Below the pieces are notes generated by a model that saw only the letters and a list, made by a program, of their open reading frames with translations, searched no databases and was not told the origin of the DNA. Position numbers and translations under genes: made by a program. From positions 124,001 through 188,000 of the forward strand of contig NZ_JOEI01000018.1 of NCBI RefSeq assembly GCF_000718095.1: a DNA stretch of 64,000 nt. Direction: 5' to 3'. How positions within the stretch are numbered: position 1 is the first letter of the stretch; every line of letters starts with the position of its first letter. Source of the DNA: Streptomyces scopuliridis RB72. Its GTDB lineage: Bacteria > Actinomycetota > Actinomycetes > Streptomycetales > Streptomycetaceae. Below are positions 36,441-46,030 of the stretch, piece after piece.

Positions 36441-37949
36441 ATGACGAGCAGCACCGAGACCACCGCCACCACCCCGCAGGTTGCGGTCAACGACATCGGT
36501 AACGAGGAAGCCTTCCTCGCCGCGATCGACGAGACGATCAAGTACTTCAACGACGGCGACATCGTCGACGGCGTCATCGTGAAGGTCGACCGGGACGAGG
36601 TCCTGCTCGACATCGGTTACAAGACCGAAGGCGTCATCCCCTCCCGCGAGCTTTCGATCAAGCACGACGTCGACCCCAACGAGGTCGTCGCCGTGGGCGA
36701 TGAGATCGAGGCCCTGGTTCTCCAGAAGGAGGACAAGGAAGGCCGTCTCATCCTGTCCAAGAAGCGTGCGCAGTACGAGCGCGCCTGGGGCACGATCGAG
36801 AAGATCAAGGAAGAGGACGGGATCGTCACCGGCACCGTCATCGAGGTCGTCAAGGGTGGTCTCATCCTCGACATCGGCCTCCGTGGCTTCCTGCCGGCCT
36901 CCCTCGTCGAGATGCGCCGCGTCCGCGACCTCCAGCCCTACGTGGGCAAGGAGCTCGAAGCCAAGATCATCGAGCTGGACAAGAACCGCAACAACGTGGT
37001 CCTGTCCCGCCGTGCCTGGCTGGAGCAGACCCAGAGCGAGGTCCGCCAGACCTTCCTCACGACTCTGCAGAAGGGCCAGGTCCGCTCCGGCGTCGTTTCC
37101 TCGATCGTCAACTTCGGTGCGTTCGTGGACCTCGGCGGCGTCGACGGTCTCGTGCACGTCTCCGAGCTGTCCTGGAAGCACATCGACCACCCCTCCGAGG
37201 TTGTCGAGGTCGGTCAGGAAGTCACCGTCGAGGTTCTCGACGTGGACATGGACCGCGAGCGTGTCTCCCTGTCGCTCAAGGCGACGCAGGAAGACCCGTG
37301 GCAGCAGTTCGCCAGGACGCACCAGATCGGTCAGGTCGTCCCGGGCAAGGTCACCAAGCTCGTTCCGTTCGGCGCGTTCGTCCGTGTCGACGAGGGCATC
37401 GAGGGTCTGGTGCACATCTCCGAGCTGGCCGAGCGCCACGTGGAGATCCCGGAGCAGGTCGTCCAGGTCAACGACGAGATCTTCGTCAAGGTCATCGACA
37501 TCGACCTGGAGCGCCGCCGCATCAGCCTCTCGCTGAAGCAGGCCAACGAGTCCTTCGGCAGCGACCCGGCCTCGGTCGAGTTCGACCCGACGCTCTACGG
37601 CATGGCCGCGTCCTACGACGACCAGGGCAACTACATCTACCCCGAGGGCTTCGACCCCGAGACCAACGACTGGCTTGAGGGCTTCGAGACCCAGCGCGAG
37701 GCGTGGGAGGGCCAGTACGCCGAGGCGCAGCAGCGCTTCGAGCAGCACCAGGCCCAGGTCATCAAGTCCCGCGAGGCCGACGAGGCCGCCGCTGCCGAGG
37801 GTGCTGCCGCGCCCGCCGGCGGGGGCAGCGCTCCGGCCGCCTCCGGTGGTGGCTCGTACTCCTCGGAGTCCGCGGACAACTCCGGCGCCCTGGCGTCGGA
37901 CGAGGCGCTGGCCGCCCTTCGCGAGAAGCTGGCCGGTGGCCAGAGCTGA
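36441..37949 (+). CDS. rpsA: 30S ribosomal protein S1
   Basis: 502 residues with four S1 RNA-binding domains. Each carries the GxV..V...G.FV.L.....G..H.SEL-type pattern: about 33-105 (GDIVDGVIVKVDRDEVLLDI), 120-185, 205-275 (RSGVVSSIVNFGAFVDLGGV, then VDGLVHVSELSW) and 290-362 (GKVTKLVPFGAFVRVDEGIE). The C-terminal 130 residues are a Glu/Gln-rich, then Ala/Gly-rich tail common in actinobacterial S1. It unfolds mRNA on the 30S subunit. The Shine-Dalgarno sequence GGAG is 11 bases from ATG and weak, consistent with self-regulation through the long leader. Confidence 0.97.
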   Translation: MTSSTETTATTPQVAVNDIGNEEAFLAAIDETIKYFNDGDIVDGVIVKVDRDEVLLDIGYKTEGVIPSRELSIKHDVDPNEVVAVGDEIEALVLQKEDKEGRLILSKKRAQYERAWGTIEKIKEEDGIVTGTVIEVVKGGLILDIGLRGFLPASLVEMRRVRDLQPYVGKELEAKIIELDKNRNNVVLSRRAWLEQTQSEVRQTFLTTLQKGQVRSGVVSSIVNFGAFVDLGGVDGLVHVSELSWKHIDHPSEVVEVGQEVTVEVLDVDMDRERVSLSLKATQEDPWQQFARTHQIGQVVPGKVTKLVPFGAFVRVDEGIEGLVHISELAERHVEIPEQVVQVNDEIFVKVIDIDLERRRISLSLKQANESFGSDPASVEFDPTLYGMAASYDDQGNYIYPEGFDPETNDWLEGFETQREAWEGQYAEAQQRFEQHQAQVIKSREADEAAAAEGAAAPAGGGSAPAASGGGSYSSESADNSGALASDEALAALREKLAGGQS

Positions 37950-37978
37950 CGCTCCGGTCCCGTTCGTAGGTAGCTGAA

Positions 37979-38016
37979 CGTAAGGCCCGTTCCCCTTCGG
38001 GGGAGCGGGCCTTACG
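37979..38016 (+). terminator. rpsA terminator
   Basis: CGTAAGGCCCG, then TTCCCC, TTCG, GGGGAG and CGGGCCTTACG form a long, nearly perfect stem with a stable UUCG tetraloop. Confidence 0.9.
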
Positions 38017-38083
38017 CGTGCGCGGATCTCTCTTGCGGATCTCTCTTGCGGATCGCTTCCGGATCGCGCGGTGGGGTGGCGGA

Positions 38084-39064
38084 TCAGGGGGTGACGGTGA
38101 TGTTCGTCAGGCCCTTGCCGCCGGTCACGGTGTTGCTGCCGTAGACGGTGGTACGGCAGCTCGAACTGTTGTTGGTGACATTGATGGCGAGCTGGTTGGC
38201 GCCCGTGGAGCCGCGCAGATCCGAGGTGTTGGAGCGGAAGACCGTGCCGCAGCCCCAGCCGCTCTGCTGGGTGTGGGTCTCGTAGCCGTTGTTGGTGGTG
38301 TTCTTGCCGGTGTTGCCCTCGACGAGAACGTTGTTGCCCTTGACGTCCACCCAGGAGTCGTCGTAGTTGGCGCCGGTGAGGCCGCTGCCGTCGAACGTGT
38401 TGCCGACGATGCGCGCGCCGGTGGTGCCTTCCTTGATGTCGATGTTCTCGCCGCCGACGTCCGGGCCGATGGTGTTGTTGAGGATCTGAGCGTTGTCGCT
38501 GCGGTCGGACAGCGTGTTGGCGCTGCCGACGTACACGCCCTCGCCCATGCCCCGGCCGTCGTTGCCGGTGTCGTAGATCCGTGAGTTCTTCAGGACGCCG
38601 TCGCTGCTGGACTGGCGGAAGTGCACGCCCTCCATGTCGAGGTTGTGCACGGTCACGGAGTCGATGACGACCCCGTTGGCCCCGTCCGCCACGATGCCCT
38701 TCTGGGCGTTGGTGACGGTGAGGCCCTTGACGGTCCAGTACGCGGCCCCGTTGAGGTGCAGGCCGTAGCCCCCGCCGCCGGTGGTGAGGATCGCGGCGGA
38801 CGAGCCGGTGAGGGTGATGCGGGAGCCGGATGTACCGGGCGTCGTCGCCTTGAAGTTCCCCGTGTACGTGCCGTCGGCGAGCTGGATCGTATCGCCGGGA
38901 CGCGCCGCGGTGAGGGCCGACTTCAGCTGGGCCGCGGTCGAGACCTGGATGACCGCGGCGGCACCGGTGGGGGCGGCCCCGGCGGTCGGGGCGGCGAGCA
39001 GGGGCAGCGCGCCGGTGGCGAGCAGAGGGGTCAGCAGAGCAGGAAGCAGCGTGCGGATGCGCAT
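38084..39064 (-). CDS. Secreted right-handed beta-helix protein, polysaccharide-lyase-like
   Basis: 326 residues from ATG at 39064, with GGAAGG upstream. The signal peptide covers about 1-30. The N-terminal VIQVSTAAQLKSALTAARPG, then DTIQLADGTYTG, is the opening of pectate-lyase and chondroitinase B-like (PL6) beta-helix enzymes. The rest is a regular succession of beta-helix coils rich in Asn ladders (LKNSRIYDTGNDGRG, ILNNTIGPDVGGENIDIKEG). It should act outside the cell on an acidic polysaccharide, but the catalytic residues cannot be assigned from sequence alone. Two cysteines near the C-terminus could form a disulfide. Confidence 0.78.
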   Translation of the reverse strand: MRIRTLLPALLTPLLATGALPLLAAPTAGAAPTGAAAVIQVSTAAQLKSALTAARPGDTIQLADGTYTGNFKATTPGTSGSRITLTGSSAAILTTGGGGYGLHLNGAAYWTVKGLTVTNAQKGIVADGANGVVIDSVTVHNLDMEGVHFRQSSSDGVLKNSRIYDTGNDGRGMGEGVYVGSANTLSDRSDNAQILNNTIGPDVGGENIDIKEGTTGARIVGNTFDGSGLTGANYDDSWVDVKGNNVLVEGNTGKNTTNNGYETHTQQSGWGCGTVFRSNTSDLRGSTGANQLAINVTNNSSSCRTTVYGSNTVTGGKGLTNITVTP

Positions 39065-39354
39065 GGGGGGAGCCTTCCCGTTGAGGTCCGAGGTGTGGCG
39101 ACTGGTGTGGCGACTCTGTTCTCTTATGTGGACGATGGTCGCGTCCGTGAACTTGACCGCTGCCCCGTGACGGTAGGGACGCGTCCTGGGCATGTCAAGG
39201 TCTGGACCAATACCCGTACGGGCGGCGCGGCAGGACGGCCGGGGAAGGGGCGGTGAGCGGAGGGCAACCGGCGGGACACACGGTCATCTGACGGGCCGTA
39301 ACAAGCGATTGCCAGGATCCCGGCACACCTGAAGACCGAAAGGGGAACCGGGAC

Positions 39355-40962
39355 ATGAGTCATGCGCCGAACACCACCGCGGGCACCAGTCGCCGCGGCT
39401 TTCTGCGACAGGTAGGCATCACCGGCGGAGCGGGAGCGATGCTCGCCACCATGGGGGCCCTCGGCCTCGCCCCCACCGCCGAGGCCGCCGGCCGTGAACC
39501 CGCGTTCAGCGCCCCCAGAACAGGGGACTTCACGCTCACGGGCAAGGGGGCGGCCAGGGTCGTCATCGTCGGCGGCGGCATCGCCGGTCTCGCCGTCGCG
39601 TACGAACTGGGCAAGGCGGGGTACGACTGTACGGTCCTGGAGGCCCGGGACCGCACCGGCGGACGCAACTTCACGGTCCGGGGCGGTGACACGAACCTCG
39701 ATCTCTCCGGCAACCGCCAGACGGCACGCTTCAGTGACGGTCAGTATCTCAACGCGGGGCCGGCCCGGATTCCGCAGTGGATGGTCACCATGGACTACTG
39801 CCGCGAACTGGGCGTCCCGGTCGAGGTGTTCACGAACGTGAACGCGAGTGCCTATATCTACAACGAGAAGGCCGGTATGACGGCCCCCGTGCGCTACCGG
39901 ACCGCCAAGGCCGATGTGTACGGCTATGTCTCCGAGTTGCTCGCCAAGGCCACCGACACGGGCGCGCTCGACGCCGAACTCTCCGCCGAGGACCGGGAGC
40001 GGCTCCTCGAATTCCTCAAGGGCTTCGGGGACATCGGCGGCACGCTCAGATACGAGGGGAGCGAGCGCCGCGGCTACCGCGTGGACCCGGCCGCGTCCGG
40101 CACACCCGGCGTCGAACTGGGCGCGGTGCCCTCCGCGTCCGAGGTCTTCGCCAGCGGCGTCGGCCGGTACTTCTCCTTCGAGTTCGGCTACGACCAGGCG
40201 ATGCTGATGTTCCAGCCGGTCGGCGGCATGGACCGGATACCCGCCGCGCTGACCAGGGCGATAGGCGCGCATCGCATACGGACCGGCGCGGCCGTCCAGC
40301 GGATCACCGACACGGCGCATGGCGTGAGCGTCACGTACACGGAGCACGGCCGGGTCCGCACCCTGGACGCGGACTACTGCGTCGCCGCGCTGCCGCCCAA
40401 CATCCTCGCCAGGACCGCGCACAATCTGGGCGCGGACGTACAGACGGCGCTGGAGGCGTGCAAGCCGTCGTCGGCCGGCAAGATCGGCCTCGAATACCGC
40501 AGCCGCTGGTGGGAGAGCGACCACCGGATCTACGGCGGAATCACCGAGACGGATCTCGATCTGGCCCATGTCTGGTACCCGTCGTACGGCCACCACGGCA
40601 GACGCGGACTGATCGTCGGCTACTACAACACGGGCGCCCAGGCCGACGCCTACGCCCGGCTCACACCGCGCGAGCGCGAGGCGCGGGCCGTGGCGCAGGG
40701 GGTGAAGATCCACGGCGAGAAGTACCGCACCGAACTGGCCTCGTCCTTCTCCCACCACTGGCGGCAAACCCCCTATCTGGAGGCTTCCTGGCACTCCCTG
40801 TCCGGCGGCCCGGACGCGCCCGTGTTCGACCCGCTCAACAAGCCCGCCGGACGTGTCTACTTCGCCGGTGACCATCTCTCGTACGCCGACGCCTGGCAGC
40901 ACGGCGCCTTCACCTCGGCGCGCAAGGTGGTCACGGCCCTGCACGCGCGCGTTCTCACCTGA
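39355..40962 (+). CDS. Tat-exported flavin amine oxidase (L-amino-acid oxidase-like)
   Basis: 535 residues, with AAAGGGGAACC before ATG. The N-terminus SRRGFLRQVGITGGAGAMLA is a twin-arginine signal with the Ala-rich cleavage region near residue 44. The FAD-binding motif is VIVGGGIAGLAVAYELG, followed by VLEARDRTGGRNFTV. RIPQWMVTMDYCRELGVPVE resembles L-amino-acid oxidases. The C-terminal FAD segment GRVYFAGDHLSYADAWQHGA closes the fold. It oxidatively deaminates an amine or amino acid, releasing ammonia and peroxide; the substrate is unknown. Confidence 0.9.
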   Translation: MSHAPNTTAGTSRRGFLRQVGITGGAGAMLATMGALGLAPTAEAAGREPAFSAPRTGDFTLTGKGAARVVIVGGGIAGLAVAYELGKAGYDCTVLEARDRTGGRNFTVRGGDTNLDLSGNRQTARFSDGQYLNAGPARIPQWMVTMDYCRELGVPVEVFTNVNASAYIYNEKAGMTAPVRYRTAKADVYGYVSELLAKATDTGALDAELSAEDRERLLEFLKGFGDIGGTLRYEGSERRGYRVDPAASGTPGVELGAVPSASEVFASGVGRYFSFEFGYDQAMLMFQPVGGMDRIPAALTRAIGAHRIRTGAAVQRITDTAHGVSVTYTEHGRVRTLDADYCVAALPPNILARTAHNLGADVQTALEACKPSSAGKIGLEYRSRWWESDHRIYGGITETDLDLAHVWYPSYGHHGRRGLIVGYYNTGAQADAYARLTPREREARAVAQGVKIHGEKYRTELASSFSHHWRQTPYLEASWHSLSGGPDAPVFDPLNKPAGRVYFAGDHLSYADAWQHGAFTSARKVVTALHARVLT

Positions 40963-40998
40963 CGATCAGCGCGGTTCGGGCCCGTTCGCGGGGTTAGT

Positions 40999-41033
40999 CC
41001 CACGGGGCGCGGGGAATGCCCGCGCCCTGTGGG
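40999..41033 (+). terminator. Terminator after the amine oxidase gene
   Basis: CCCACGGGGCGCGGG and CCCGCGCCCTGTGGG pair over 15 bp with one G-T pair and a 5-base loop; GTTCTTCGTT follows. Confidence 0.8.
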
Positions 41034-41070
41034 GCGTTCTTCGTTATGAACACGAGGAGGAGCGGTAATC

Positions 41071-42015
41071 GTGCTTGATCCGCAGGGTTTGTACGAATGG
41101 GAGCCCAAGGGCCTCGCCGTCGTCGACATGGCACTGGCGCAGGAGTCGGCGGGCTTGGTCATGCTGTACCACTTCGACGGCTATATCGACGCGGGGGAGA
41201 CCGGCGACCAGATCGTCGAGAACCTGCTGGAGTCGCTGCCCCACCAGGTGGTGGCCCGTTTCGACCACGACAGGCTGGTCGACTACCGCGCACGGCGACC
41301 GCTGCTGACCTTCCGGCGTGACCGCTGGGCCGACTACGAGACGCCGACGCTCGACGTACGGCTCGTCCAGGACGCCACCGGCGCGCCGTTCCTGCTGCTG
41401 TCCGGCCCCGAGCCGGATGTGGAGTGGGAGCGCTTCGCGACGGCCGTACGGCAGATCGTGGAGCGCCTCGGGGTGCGTCTTTCGGTCAACTTCCACGGCA
41501 TCCCGATGGGCGTTCCGCATACCCGCCCCGTGGGCGTGACCCCGCACGGCAACCGCACCGACCTCATGCCCGGTCACCGCAGCCCCTTCGACGAGGCGCA
41601 GGTCCCGGGCAGCGCCGAGTCGCTGGTCGAGTACCGGCTGATGCAGGCGGACCATGACGTGCTCGGTGTCGCCGCGCACGTACCGCACTATGTCGCCAGG
41701 TCCTCGTACCCCGACGCGGCGCTGACCGCCCTGGAGGCGATCACGGCCGCGACCGGCCTGGTGCTGCCGAGCGTCGCGCACTCGCTCCGTACGGAGGCAC
41801 AGCGCACCCAGACCGAGATCGAGCGGCAGCTCGGCGAGGGGGACGAAGAACTGGTCACGATGGTGCAGGGGCTTGAGCACCAGTACGACGCGATCGCGGG
41901 CGCGGAGACCCGCGGCAATCTGGTCGCCGAGCCCGCGGAACTGCCGTCCGCCGATGAGATCGGCCGCGAGTTCGAGAAGTTCCTCGCGGAGCGGGAAGGC
42001 GAGGGCGGCGCGTAA
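41071..42015 (+). CDS. PAC2-family protein
   Basis: 314 residues from GTG, with a strong GAGGAGGAG site. The PAC2 fold shows [20 protein letters not shown] at the start, then [37 protein letters not shown] and [16 protein letters not shown], and later [23 protein letters not shown]2 proteins are related to archaeal and eukaryotic proteasome assembly chaperones. In actinobacteria, which have proteasomes, a role in protein turnover is plausible but unproven. No proteasome genes are in the window. The C-terminal 60 residues are helical and Glu-rich. Confidence 0.88.
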   Translation: MLDPQGLYEWEPKGLAVVDMALAQESAGLVMLYHFDGYIDAGETGDQIVENLLESLPHQVVARFDHDRLVDYRARRPLLTFRRDRWADYETPTLDVRLVQDATGAPFLLLSGPEPDVEWERFATAVRQIVERLGVRLSVNFHGIPMGVPHTRPVGVTPHGNRTDLMPGHRSPFDEAQVPGSAESLVEYRLMQADHDVLGVAAHVPHYVARSSYPDAALTALEAITAATGLVLPSVAHSLRTEAQRTQTEIERQLGEGDEELVTMVQGLEHQYDAIAGAETRGNLVAEPAELPSADEIGREFEKFLAEREGEGGA

Positions 42016-42060
42016 CCGGGCCTCGACCGGGTGCTCGGCCGGCTTGAGGCAGGGGCGCGG

Positions 42061-42095
42061 CGGCCGTACGGACTCCCTCGGGAGCCGTACGGCCG
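42061..42095 (+). terminator. Terminator after the PAC2 gene
   Basis: CGGCCGTACGG and CCGTACGGCCG pair perfectly, and CTCCC/GGGAG extends the stem inside, leaving a very tight loop. Confidence 0.8.
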
Positions 42096-42101
42096 CTCGC
42101 T

Positions 42102-42150
42102 GTTGAGGCGCCCGTCGTTGAGGCAGACGCCCGTCGTTGAGGCGCCGGTC
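42102..42150. repeat. GTTGAGGC repeats upstream of coaE
   Basis: Three copies of GTTGAGGC starting at 42102, 42117 and 42135, each followed by a GCCCGTC-like stretch, lie between the PAC2 terminator and coaE. Confidence 0.55.
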
Positions 42151-42182
42151 CCGTCCAGACGCGGCCCGTTTAGGCTGACCGC

Positions 42183-42788
42183 ATGCTGAGGTTGGGACTC
42201 ACGGGCGGAATCGGTGCGGGAAAGAGCGAGGTCTCGCGCCTGCTGACCAGTTACGGAGCGGTGCTGATCGACTCCGACCGGATCGCGCGCGAAGTGGTCG
42301 AGCCGGGGACGCCGGGTCTGGCGGCCGTGGTGGCCGAGTTCGGACCGGAGGTACTGACTCCGGACGGCGGTCTCGACCGGCCGAAACTCGGCGGGATCGT
42401 CTTCGCCGATCCGGACCGGCTGCGGGCCCTGAACGCGATCGTGCACCCGCTGGTCCGCGCACGCTCGGCCGAACTGGAGACGGCGGCGGGGCCGGACTCG
42501 ATCGTGGTGCACGATGTGCCGCTGCTCGTCGAGAACGGCATGACAGGGCTGTACGACCTGGTCGTCGTCGTGGACGCCTCGCCCGAGACCCAGCTCGACC
42601 GGCTCGTACGGCTGCGCGGAATGGCCGAATCCGAGGCCCGCAAGCGCATGGCGGCCCAGGCCACCCGCGAGCGCCGCCGCGCCGCCGCGGATGTTGTGAT
42701 CGACAACGATGGTCCGCTGGAGCAGCTGGAACCGCAGGTCAGACGCGTATGGCAGACGCTGAGAGACCGCGCCGCGACCGGGAGCTGA
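42183..42788 (+). CDS. coaE: Dephospho-CoA kinase
   Basis: 201 residues. P-loop [17 protein letters not shown] at residues 5-21, substrate segment [19 protein letters not shown], and the lid region [18 protein letters not shown] with FxRIxxQ-like [20 protein letters not shown] are all in order. It phosphorylates the 3' hydroxyl of dephospho-CoA, the last step of coenzyme A synthesis. TAGGCT lies 6 bases before the ATG with no ribosome site, the pattern of a leaderless mRNA. The TPR gene follows 78 bases later. Confidence 0.95.
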   Translation: MLRLGLTGGIGAGKSEVSRLLTSYGAVLIDSDRIAREVVEPGTPGLAAVVAEFGPEVLTPDGGLDRPKLGGIVFADPDRLRALNAIVHPLVRARSAELETAAGPDSIVVHDVPLLVENGMTGLYDLVVVVDASPETQLDRLVRLRGMAESEARKRMAAQATRERRRAAADVVIDNDGPLEQLEPQVRRVWQTLRDRAATGS

Positions 42789-42866
42789 CCGCCGGCGCGG
42801 GCGGATGTGAGGAATAGCGTCGTCATACACGGCGTTGAATGCGCGCAGCTAGGGAAGGATGCGACC

Positions 42867-43244
42867 GTGCCCGAGAGTCCGGAAACCCACGTCATCGACT
42901 ATCGCGCGGCGGAGCAACTCCTGGCCGCGCGTGATCCGCGCGGGGCCGTGAAGCTGCTCGACTCGGTGATCGCGGCCCATCCGGAGAACACCGCGGCCCG
43001 GCTGCTGCGCGCCCGCGCGTTCTTCGCCGCCGCCCAACTGCGGCCCGCCGAGCTCGAATTCGAGCTGGTGCTGGAGCGGGAGCCGGACAACGCGTTCGCC
43101 CATTTCGCGCTGGCCCGTACCTATGAGCGCTCAGGACGGCCCGAGCAGGCGAAACGCCACTTCAGGCTGGCGGCGGCGCTGGATCCCAAGCCGGAGTATG
43201 TGAAGGCGGCCCAGTTCGACGCGGACCGGCGCGCCGCCGACTGA
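42867..43244 (+). CDS. Tetratricopeptide-repeat protein
   Basis: 125 residues from GTG at 42867, with GGAAGGA upstream; a longer frame from GTG at 42807 is less likely. Three helical TPR units are visible: YRAAEQLLAARDPRGAVKLL, then NTAARLLRARAFFAAAQLRP, and FAHFALARTYERSGRPEQAK. TPRs bind other proteins; no partner is evident. There is no signal peptide or enzymatic motif. Confidence 0.85.
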   Translation: MPESPETHVIDYRAAEQLLAARDPRGAVKLLDSVIAAHPENTAARLLRARAFFAAAQLRPAELEFELVLEREPDNAFAHFALARTYERSGRPEQAKRHFRLAAALDPKPEYVKAAQFDADRRAAD

Positions 43245-43293
43245 CCGCACGGCTCGCGCGGGGCCGGTCAGGCCAGTCGCGGGTCGGGGTCGG

Positions 43294-43683
43294 TCATGGG
43301 CCGTGTCCGTGCGCGCTGCGATGGCGGGTACGGCCACCGCGCTGCGCCGGGTCCGGCTCGCGCATCCACTCGCGTACACGGCTGCCGAGATCATGGTCGA
43401 GACTCCGCTCGCGATCCAGGTCCGAGCCATGGCGCCCCGGCTCGTACGGCGGGACGTCCCTCCCCGGCTGATAGCGCGACCCCTGCCGGAGGTGCCGCAG
43501 GACCAGCACCAGATCCGTGGCGATGATCAGCATCAGCACGCCGCAGGCGAGTGCCCACCCGAAGCGCCCGGCGCTCGCGAACGCCGACGTACCGAAGGCC
43601 GTCCAGATCAGGCCCCATACGCTCAGCCAGAACCGCATCCGCAGCGGACTGCGCGCGGTGACCGGCTCACTTCCGGTGCGCAT
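43294..43683 (-). CDS. Small membrane protein, DUF6343-like
   Basis: 129 residues from ATG at 43683 behind GGGAGGTGAG; the frame extends 29 codons further without conservation. Two transmembrane helices follow a conserved MRTGSEPVTARSPLR N-terminus: MRFWLSVWGLIWTAFGTSAF and WALACGVLMLIIATDLVLVL. The C-terminal half is polar, with many Arg, Asp and Pro residues, and is presumably cytoplasmic. The N-terminus matches the actinobacterial family I know as DUF6343, which has no assigned function. It converges with the TPR gene. Confidence 0.7.
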   Translation of the reverse strand: MRTGSEPVTARSPLRMRFWLSVWGLIWTAFGTSAFASAGRFGWALACGVLMLIIATDLVLVLRHLRQGSRYQPGRDVPPYEPGRHGSDLDRERSLDHDLGSRVREWMREPDPAQRGGRTRHRSAHGHGP

Positions 43684-43849
43684 GATTCGCTCACCTCCCA
43701 TACGCCCCACCAACCCCCTACCCGTGTTCGCGGCTTTTGACCCCTTGTGGCAGAGGGGCGCGGAACTCATCGGACGGGGCCGATGAGTTCCGGGAGGCCG
43801 GCCCGTCTGTCTCCGTGAAAGCGCCCACGCTCAACGGAGGAGAACGAGC

Positions 43850-44287
43850 ATGTCCGACGCGTCCACCACCCCTGCCGCCGCTGTTTCGGAGAGCCCGCGT
43901 CCGTCGCGCCGGGCGCATCTCACGGCGCGCGTGCTCCAGATCGTGCTGGCGCTGTTCTTCGGGATCGCGAGCGCCGCGCCGAAGCTCATCGGCCACTCGT
44001 CCGCCAAGGAGTCCTTCGACGCGATCGGCTTCGGCGACTGGTTCATGTATCTGACGGGAGCGCTGGAGCTGGCCGGTGCCATAGCGCTGGTGATACCGAT
44101 CCTGTCCGGTGTGTCGGCGCTGGCGCTGATCGGTCTGATGATCGGGGCCCTGATCGCCCAGCTGACCGCGTTCGGCGGGCAGAACGCGCTCACGCCCGTG
44201 GTGCTGATCGTGCCGCTGGCGGTGATTGCCCGGGTCCGGCGGAACCACACGGCGGAGCTGTCCGCGCGGATCCGCGGGCGTGGGTAG
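43850..44287 (+). CDS. DoxX-family membrane protein
   Basis: 145 residues, with GGAGGAG before ATG. Four transmembrane helices: VLQIVLALFFGIASAAPKLI, then FMYLTGALELAGAIALVIPI, ALALIGLMIGALIAQLTAF and LTPVVLIVPLAVIARVRR. KLIGHSSAKESFDAIGFGDW between helices 1 and 2 is the DoxX pattern. Such proteins are associated with redox or sulfur metabolism in some bacteria, but the role here is unknown. It converges with the small lipoprotein gene. Confidence 0.85.
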   Translation: MSDASTTPAAAVSESPRPSRRAHLTARVLQIVLALFFGIASAAPKLIGHSSAKESFDAIGFGDWFMYLTGALELAGAIALVIPILSGVSALALIGLMIGALIAQLTAFGGQNALTPVVLIVPLAVIARVRRNHTAELSARIRGRG

Positions 44288-44309
44288 CGCCGGGGTTCGC
44301 GCCAGGGCG

Positions 44310-44651
44310 TCAGTGCACGATGGTGTAGCTGCGCCACGGCCCTTCGCCGGGGGCGATCACATCGGACAGCGTGGTGGCGATGTACGTCGTGCCCTTGCCC
44401 GTGCAGTCGGGCGTCCCGTACATCACGAAGTCGATCAGGGTGCGGTTCGCGAGCGAGACGGCACCGCCCGGCGCGAGGCGGTGGCAGCCCGTGACCACGG
44501 GGTTGGAGACCTGGATGTGCCGGCCGCGCGGGGTGTCGTACGTAACGGTCCCCACCGCGGTCCGGCCGAGGCCGGAGCAGCCGGCGACGGCGACGGTCAG
44601 GAACGCGGCCCCGGCAGCGATGCCGAGGCGCCGGTGATGGGTCACGGACAT
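44310..44651 (-). CDS. Small lipoprotein of unknown function
   Basis: 113 residues from ATG at 44651. The N-terminus HHRRLGIAAGAAFLTVAVAG ends in the lipobox VAGC, so the mature protein of about 90 residues is lipid-anchored. The mature part has two further cysteines (TGC and PDC), which could form a disulfide, and a beta-rich profile. I recognise no family. The open frame continues far upstream through antisense DNA of the SPFH gene and is not real there. Confidence 0.75.
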   Translation of the reverse strand: MSVTHHRRLGIAAGAAFLTVAVAGCSGLGRTAVGTVTYDTPRGRHIQVSNPVVTGCHRLAPGGAVSLANRTLIDFVMYGTPDCTGKGTTYIATTLSDVIAPGEGPWRSYTIVH

Positions 44652-44939
44652 GAGCGGGTCCTCGTCTGTGCGGAGTGCTCGGCCACGGGGGTGCGGATGC
44701 CCGGCGCGGGTACCGGTGTGGGTTCCGTGTGGTGGGGGCGTGCGGGTGAGCCTGCTGGTCACACTGCCGGATCCCCGGGACGGCGGCACCCGATGTGCGG
44801 CCGGCCGGGCTATCCGGCCGGGCTGTCCGGTCCCGCGCCTACGCACCGGTATCTCCCTGCCGCACGCTCCTCGACCACTGGTCATACAAGGCATACCGTG
44901 GTTATTAGCACCTCGTCCGGCGTCGTCAGGGGGCCCAAG

Positions 44940-45947
44940 ATGGTCGAGGAACTGGTAATCGCTGTCATAGCGGCGGTATGCGCGTGCGGGCTGTACGCGA
45001 TGGCGGCCGCGCGGGTCATCAGGCAGTACGAACGGGGCGTCGTCTTCCGCCTCGGCCAGCTGCAGGGAGCGATCCGAGGACCCGGATTCACGACGATCGT
45101 TCCGTTCGTGGACAAACTGCACAAAGTCAATATGCAGATCGTGACGATGCCGGTGCCGGCCCAGGACGGCATCACGCGGGACAACGTGACCGTGCGCGTG
45201 GACGCCGTGATCTATTTCAAGGTGGTCGACGCGGCGGACGCGCTGGTCCAGGTCGAGGACTACCGGTTCGCGGTGTCGCAGATGGCGCAGACGTCTCTGC
45301 GGTCGATCATCGGTAAGAGTGATCTGGACGATCTGCTGTCCAACCGGGAGAAGCTGAATCAGGGCCTGGAGCTGATGATCGACAGCCCGGCGATCGGCTG
45401 GGGCGTGCAGATCGACCGCGTCGAGATCAAGGATGTCTCGCTGCCGGAGACCATGAAGCGGTCGATGGCCCGCCAGGCGGAGGCCGACCGTGAGCGCCGC
45501 GCCCGGGTGATCAACGCGGACGCGGAGCTGCAGGCGTCGAAGAAGCTCGCCGAGGCGGCCAAGCAGATGTCCGGCCAGCCCGCCGCGCTTCAGCTGCGGC
45601 TGTTGCAGACGGTCGTGGCGGTCGCGGCCGAGAAGAACTCGACGCTCGTCCTGCCCTTCCCCGTCGAACTGCTCCGCTTCCTCGAACGCGCCACACCGGC
45701 CGAGGCGGTACAGGCCGTGCAGGCGGTTTCGGAAGCAGTGGAGGCGGCCCCGTCGCCCCCCGCCGATGAGCCCGCCGCCCCTGCTTCCGCTCCCGCGGTC
45801 ACACCGGAGGCGACCGCCGTCGAACCCGGCGCACCCGACCTCACCACGCCCGACCTCACCACGCGGCCCAAGGTGTCGTCCGTACCCACGTCGGCACCGC
45901 CACTGGACGAGAAGCCGCAGAAGCGGCAGGACGCGCAGCCCGTCTGA
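44940..45947 (+). CDS. SPFH/Band 7 (stomatin-like) membrane protein
   Basis: 335 residues from ATG at 44940, with a GGGGG run upstream. Residues 1-25 are an N-terminal membrane anchor. Residues 25-250 are an SPFH domain: VIRQYERGVVFRLGQLQG, GFTTIVPFVDKLHKVNMQIV, VPAQDGITRDNVTVRVDAVI and VEIKDVSLPETMKRSMARQA, ending in a coiled coil with ADRERRARVINADAELQASK. Stomatin-like proteins form oligomeric scaffolds in lipid microdomains. The C-terminal 80 residues are Ala/Pro/Thr-rich and disordered. A hairpin follows. Confidence 0.93.
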   Translation: MVEELVIAVIAAVCACGLYAMAAARVIRQYERGVVFRLGQLQGAIRGPGFTTIVPFVDKLHKVNMQIVTMPVPAQDGITRDNVTVRVDAVIYFKVVDAADALVQVEDYRFAVSQMAQTSLRSIIGKSDLDDLLSNREKLNQGLELMIDSPAIGWGVQIDRVEIKDVSLPETMKRSMARQAEADRERRARVINADAELQASKKLAEAAKQMSGQPAALQLRLLQTVVAVAAEKNSTLVLPFPVELLRFLERATPAEAVQAVQAVSEAVEAAPSPPADEPAAPASAPAVTPEATAVEPGAPDLTTPDLTTRPKVSSVPTSAPPLDEKPQKRQDAQPV

Positions 45948-45995
45948 GTCCGTTCCCCGCCGTCCGTGCCGTAGCGTCCGTCGGCACTCGGAGCC

Positions 45996-46030
45996 GGACG
46001 ATCCCGCGGTCGAGCACTGCGGGGTCGTCC
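45996..46030 (+). terminator. Terminator after the SPFH gene
   Basis: GGACGATCCCGC and GCGGGGTCGTCC pair over 12 bp with one wobble pair, followed by TTT. Confidence 0.7.

Noticed and set aside
39124..40944. 606-codon open frame opposite the amine oxidase
   Set aside because: Shadow of the oxidase; the oxidase has Tat signal and FAD motifs.
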